Shown piece by piece: positions 60,940 through 64,000 of a stretch of 64,000 nucleotides of DNA. Both the position numbers and the translations under genes were made by a program. This DNA comes from Nocardia xishanensis NBRC 101358 (GTDB taxonomy: Bacteria; Actinomycetota; Actinomycetes; Mycobacteriales; Mycobacteriaceae), in assembly GCF_001613365.1 (NCBI RefSeq), contig NZ_BDCF01000002.1:62001-126000 (forward strand), in the 5' to 3' direction. The notes beneath the pieces are model-generated. The model made no database searches. It had not been told where the DNA came from and saw only the letters and a list, made by a program, of their open reading frames with translations. Position 1 is the stretch's first letter. Each line of letters starts with the position of its first letter.

Positions 60940-62000
60940 TCGGTCACCTCGAAGAACCCCATCCACCCCAGTTCGGCGAACTCGGACTTGTGCGCGTGGA
61001 ACATGTACTTGCCCGGATACGGGAACCGCAGTTCGCAGATGCCGCGCTGGCCTTGACCCTGGACGATGGTGTCGGTGTATTCCGTTGGCTGCAGGCGAGT
61101 TCCGGTGGGGAAGTAGTCGAAGAAGTTGCCGTGGATGTGGAAGCTGTTGATCGGGTCGTACTCGAGCACGTTGACCAGGTAGATGCGCACCAGTTCGTTG
61201 CGTTTCACCCGAACCGGTTCGTGCATGTAGTGGAACGGGATGCCGTTGACCGCGTAGAGCTGATTGCCTTCGGCGTCGAAGGTGGTGTTGTAGCCGTGCT
61301 GCACCATCACCAGTTCGTCGGCCGCCGGACGCGGCTGCGGCGGGTCGACGATGAACGTCCCGTACATGCCGCGGGCGATGTGCTCGGCGAGCGGCCCGAC
61401 GTGACAGTGGTAGAGGTGCAGCCCGAAGGGAGTGGCGTCGAATTCGTAGACGGTGGTCTGCCCGGGCTCGATGAGTCCGGCGCCGAGGCCCGGGGTACCG
61501 TCCATCGCCGCGGGGTGGATGCCGTGGAAGTGCATGGTGTGCGGGTGCCGGGAGCCGTTGGTGAAGGTGATCCGCAGCAGGTCTCCTTCGGTGCAGCGCA
61601 GGGTAGGGCCGGGGATTCGGCCGTCGAACACCCAGGCCGGGAACTTGACGCCCGGTGCGACCTCGAGTTCCTTGTCGGTGGAGGCGATCTCCCACTCCCG
61701 CTGGGTGCGGCCGTCGCGGGTTTTCGAGACGGTGCCGTAATCGAAGTCGCGCAGGATGTCGGTGGGGTCGAATCCGTTGGCGTCGTGATCGACCGTCGAG
61801 CCGATGCGGAAGGTGGGGCCGCCGGCGCCGCCGCCGTGGGCGACCGCGCCGTGCATGCCGTGTCCGGTCTGTTCGGTGCGCGGCTGCGCCTCCGACAGGC
61901 CCGCGCGCGCCGCCACCGCCGCGCCACCGAGGCCTAGCAGCGCGCCGCCGCCCGCCAGAAACCCCCGCCGTGAAGCTCCCCCCATCGAGTCACGCTGCAC
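60936..62000 (-). CDS. Two-domain multicopper oxidase, Tat-exported
   Basis: 354 residues from GTG 62000 (ATG 61985 also possible). Tat signal SRRGFLAGGGALLGLGGAAV. Copper ligands: THTMHFHGIHP-type HPHTMHFHGIHPA, LYHCHVGPLAEHIARGMY, NSFHIHGNFFDYF, KYMFHAHKSEFAELGWMGFF, i.e. three type-2/3 and one type-1 site. Related to two-domain laccases/nitrite-reductase-like MCOs. Coupled to the ZIP gene; operator-like dyads upstream (62020-62049). May oxidise Fe(II) or Cu(I) outside the membrane. Confidence 0.88.
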   Translation of the reverse strand: MQRDSMGGASRRGFLAGGGALLGLGGAAVAARAGLSEAQPRTEQTGHGMHGAVAHGGGAGGPTFRIGSTVDHDANGFDPTDILRDFDYGTVSKTRDGRTQREWEIASTDKELEVAPGVKFPAWVFDGRIPGPTLRCTEGDLLRITFTNGSRHPHTMHFHGIHPAAMDGTPGLGAGLIEPGQTTVYEFDATPFGLHLYHCHVGPLAEHIARGMYGTFIVDPPQPRPAADELVMVQHGYNTTFDAEGNQLYAVNGIPFHYMHEPVRVKRNELVRIYLVNVLEYDPINSFHIHGNFFDYFPTGTRLQPTEYTDTIVQGQGQRGICELRFPYPGKYMFHAHKSEFAELGWMGFFEVTE

Positions 62001-62019
62001 AGCCCCACGCCCTTCCCGC

Positions 62020-62049
62020 GTAGTTTCGTATTACCTAAATTAGATCTAA
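62020..62049 (-). promoter_or_regulatory. Metal-regulator-like site upstream of the multicopper oxidase
   Basis: GTAGTTTCGTATTACCTAA (62020-62038, plus strand) matches 13 of 19 positions of the IdeR consensus TTAGGTTAGGCTAACCTAA; TTAGATCTAA (62040-62049) is a perfect 10-bp palindrome next to it. Both lie 20-50 bp before the MCO start in an AT-rich patch. Suggests iron or copper control. Confidence 0.45.
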
Positions 62050-62114
62050 GGGCGTGCTAATACAACTATTCGGGATGCCATTCAGGCTGGTCGGTTCTCC
62101 GCGGACGCTCGTCG

Positions 62115-63932
62115 CTAGTTGACCACAGGTTCGAGCGCCTCGATCGGCTCATGCACCGAACTGCCCGGCCGATCCGCGTAGAGCGCCTCGATCTCGTCCG
62201 CGTATTTCTCGGCGATGGGCTTGCGGCGCAGTTTCATGGTCAGGGTGATCTCGTCACCGCCCGGCTCCCAGAAGACGGGCAGAATCGCGAATCGCTTGAC
62301 CTGCTCGACTCGCGACAGTGTCGCGTTGCCCGCCGCCACGCCGCGGGCGATCGCCGCGATCACGCCCGGGTCGGCGGCCAGGGCGGCGGGCGAGGAATCC
62401 GGCAGTCCGTGCTGTTCGGCATAGGGTGCCGCGGATTCGGCGTCGAGCACGATGAGCGCGGTGGTGAACGGCCGCCGATCCCCGATCACGGCCAGCGAGC
62501 CGACCAGCGGCGTCGCCGCCTTGACGGCGTTCTCGATATTGGCGGGAGACATGTTCTTGCCCGCCGAATTGATGATCAATTCCTTCTTGCGGTCGACCAC
62601 CTTCAGGTAGCCGTCCGCGTCGACGGTGATGATGTCGCCGGTGTGCAGCCAGCCTTCGGCGTCGAGCGCGTCGGCGGTCTTCTCCGGTTCCTTGCGGTAG
62701 CCGCGCATGAGCAGCGGCCCCCGCACCAGGAATTCCCCGTCGTCGGTGACGGCGCCCTCCAGCCCCGGCAGCAGCTTGCCGACGGTGCCGAGGCGAGCCT
62801 GCTGCGGCGGGCTGACGCTGGCCACACAAGTCAGCTCCGACATGCCCCACACCTCGGAGATGGGGATACCGAGCCCGAAGAAGAAGCCGAGTGTCTCCGG
62901 CGGCACCGGCGCAGCCCCCGACATCGCCCACTTCACCTGATCCAGACCAAGTTTCGCGCGCAGCTTGGACAGCACGGCCGCATCGGCGCGCGCCCACTCC
63001 TCGGCGAGTGCGGGATCGAGCGGCTCGTCCCGCAGCCGGGCATCGGCCTTGCGGCGGGCCGTGTCGAGGGCCCACTGCAGGGCGGCCTTGGTGGTGGGAT
63101 CGGCCTCGTTCGCGACGGAGAACTCGATCGCCGCCTTGAACTTCTCCCACACCCGCGGCACCGCGCCCCAAATGGTGGGGCGCACGCCGAGCAGCGCGGC
63201 GGGCAACTGGGCGCGATCCGGTACGGCGGTGATCTGCGTGCCGAACACCTCTTGCAGATACAGCGCGGTGAATCGGTCGGCCATGTGCGCGGTCGGCAGG
63301 TAGGAGGTCTGGCGGTCGCCGAATTCGACCGGCAGCACCGAGGCGAACGCGCGCGCCTCGAACAGCAGACTCTCGTGGGTGATCTCGACGCCCTTGGAGT
63401 TGCCTGTGGTGCCGGAGGTGTAGCAGAGGGTGACGATGTCGTCCGGGCGCACGGCCCGCCAGGTCGCCTCGAACTCGAAATCGTCGGCGGCCGAGGCCAT
63501 GAGCTCGGTGACGCCGAGGGTTCCTTCCGGGGCGCCGTCGACGCACACGATGGTCTCGATCGGCGCTCCGCAGCCGCGAACCCGCTCGACGTACTGCTCC
63601 TCGCAGATCACCACCCGGTTGCCCGCGTTGCTGAACACGTACCGCAACTGGTCGGGAGCGAGGGTGTTGTACACCGAGAACGACGTGGCGCCGGTGTGCT
63701 GCGCGCCGACCTCGAGCGGATAGAACTCGACGCGGTTGCTCATCATCAACGCCACGGTGTCGCCGCGGCCGACGCCGAGCGCGCTCAGCCCACCCGCGAC
63801 GGCACGGACCTGGTCCGCGTATTCGCGCCACGTCAGGCTTTGTTCTCCGCCGATCGACCGGACGGCCACGGCGCCGGGATCGATCGCGGCGACGCGCTGG
63901 AAAGCGGCACAGGAGGTGTTCGGTTCGGTCAT
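62115..63932 (-). CDS. Long-chain fatty-acid-CoA ligase, FadD15-type (second copy)
   Basis: 605 residues from ATG 63932 (GTG 63947 also in frame). AMP-forming ligase motifs: TLCYTSGTTGNSKGVEITHE, VWGMSELTCVASV, DGYLKVVDRKKELIINSAGK and the final LTMKLRRKPIAEKYADEIEA. Close paralogue of the enzyme at 35355-37187. Predicted long-chain acyl-CoA or acyl-adenylate synthesis. The remaining 63933-64000 shows no further gene start. Confidence 0.87.
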   Translation of the reverse strand: MTEPNTSCAAFQRVAAIDPGAVAVRSIGGEQSLTWREYADQVRAVAGGLSALGVGRGDTVALMMSNRVEFYPLEVGAQHTGATSFSVYNTLAPDQLRYVFSNAGNRVVICEEQYVERVRGCGAPIETIVCVDGAPEGTLGVTELMASAADDFEFEATWRAVRPDDIVTLCYTSGTTGNSKGVEITHESLLFEARAFASVLPVEFGDRQTSYLPTAHMADRFTALYLQEVFGTQITAVPDRAQLPAALLGVRPTIWGAVPRVWEKFKAAIEFSVANEADPTTKAALQWALDTARRKADARLRDEPLDPALAEEWARADAAVLSKLRAKLGLDQVKWAMSGAAPVPPETLGFFFGLGIPISEVWGMSELTCVASVSPPQQARLGTVGKLLPGLEGAVTDDGEFLVRGPLLMRGYRKEPEKTADALDAEGWLHTGDIITVDADGYLKVVDRKKELIINSAGKNMSPANIENAVKAATPLVGSLAVIGDRRPFTTALIVLDAESAAPYAEQHGLPDSSPAALAADPGVIAAIARGVAAGNATLSRVEQVKRFAILPVFWEPGGDEITLTMKLRRKPIAEKYADEIEALYADRPGSSVHEPIEALEPVVN

Positions 63933-64000
63933 TTCGGTCTCACTCACGACGCCCGGCACTGTGCCACGACCGTAGGTCGCGCGGGCCGCCACGCGCGGAC

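Overview
This is a high-GC window with dense overlapping start/stop codons, GTG and TTG starts, and mycothiol, F420-type and MmpL genes. That points to a mycolic-acid actinomycete, most likely Nocardia or a close relative. The species call is inference; no rRNA or tRNA gene was seen. Genes at about 33.4-58.4 kb are shared with the Mycobacterium tuberculosis Rv2130c-Rv2141c neighbourhood (mshC, SCO1664-type protein, DUF3090 protein, histidine phosphatase, uppP, lppL, DUF5703, pyrD, YbhB-type protein, M20 peptidase), but here they are interrupted by insertions.

Layout. 0-3.6 kb: a cut-off TetR gene faces an SDR, MBL-fold and alpha/beta-hydrolase catabolic set. 3.6-5.8 kb: a plasmid-like island with a serine recombinase, repeat-rich AT-richer DNA and a long coiled-coil protein. 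5.8-18.7 kb: mixed chromosomal genes, including a subtilase, a HelR-type RNA polymerase rescue ATPase with an upstream rifamycin-associated element, a Ser/Thr kinase, and decayed genes (a GTP cyclohydrolase II tail and a DUF418 membrane protein). 18.8-24.1 kb: a complete ten-gene gas-vesicle operon on the minus strand, read gvpY-like, gvpZ-like, A, F, G, O, J, L, S, K, with nearly every junction overlapping.

24.6-33.0 kb: redox and regulator pairs (quinone oxidoreductase/HxlR, FAD monooxygenase/TetR), a DJ-1 family protein, an orphan T6SS-immunity-like gene, a P450 remnant and a dispanin-DUF2752 pair. 33.4-40.5 kb: M20 peptidase, YbhB-type protein, a FadD15-type acyl-CoA ligase, then two GTP cyclohydrolase II paralogues next to a PfkB-like protein that lacks its catalytic Asp. 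41-51.6 kb: two small tandem paralogues, pyrD-DUF5703-lppL, an Mtb12-like lipoprotein, an MmpL transporter, and a haem-uptake operon (hmuTUV) with an IdeR/DtxR-like box over the hmuT start. 51.9-64 kb: uppP to mshC (undecaprenyl recycling and mycothiol synthesis), an MBL-fold protein, a multicopper oxidase-ZIP transporter pair, and a second FadD15-type ligase.

The most interesting systems are the gas-vesicle operon whose first two proteins carry long acidic-then-basic disordered tails, the GTP cyclohydrolase II pair with a divergent active-site residue beside a pseudo-kinase, and the small recombinase/coiled-coil island with its palindromes. Family assignments come from reading motifs in the translations; no database search was run.
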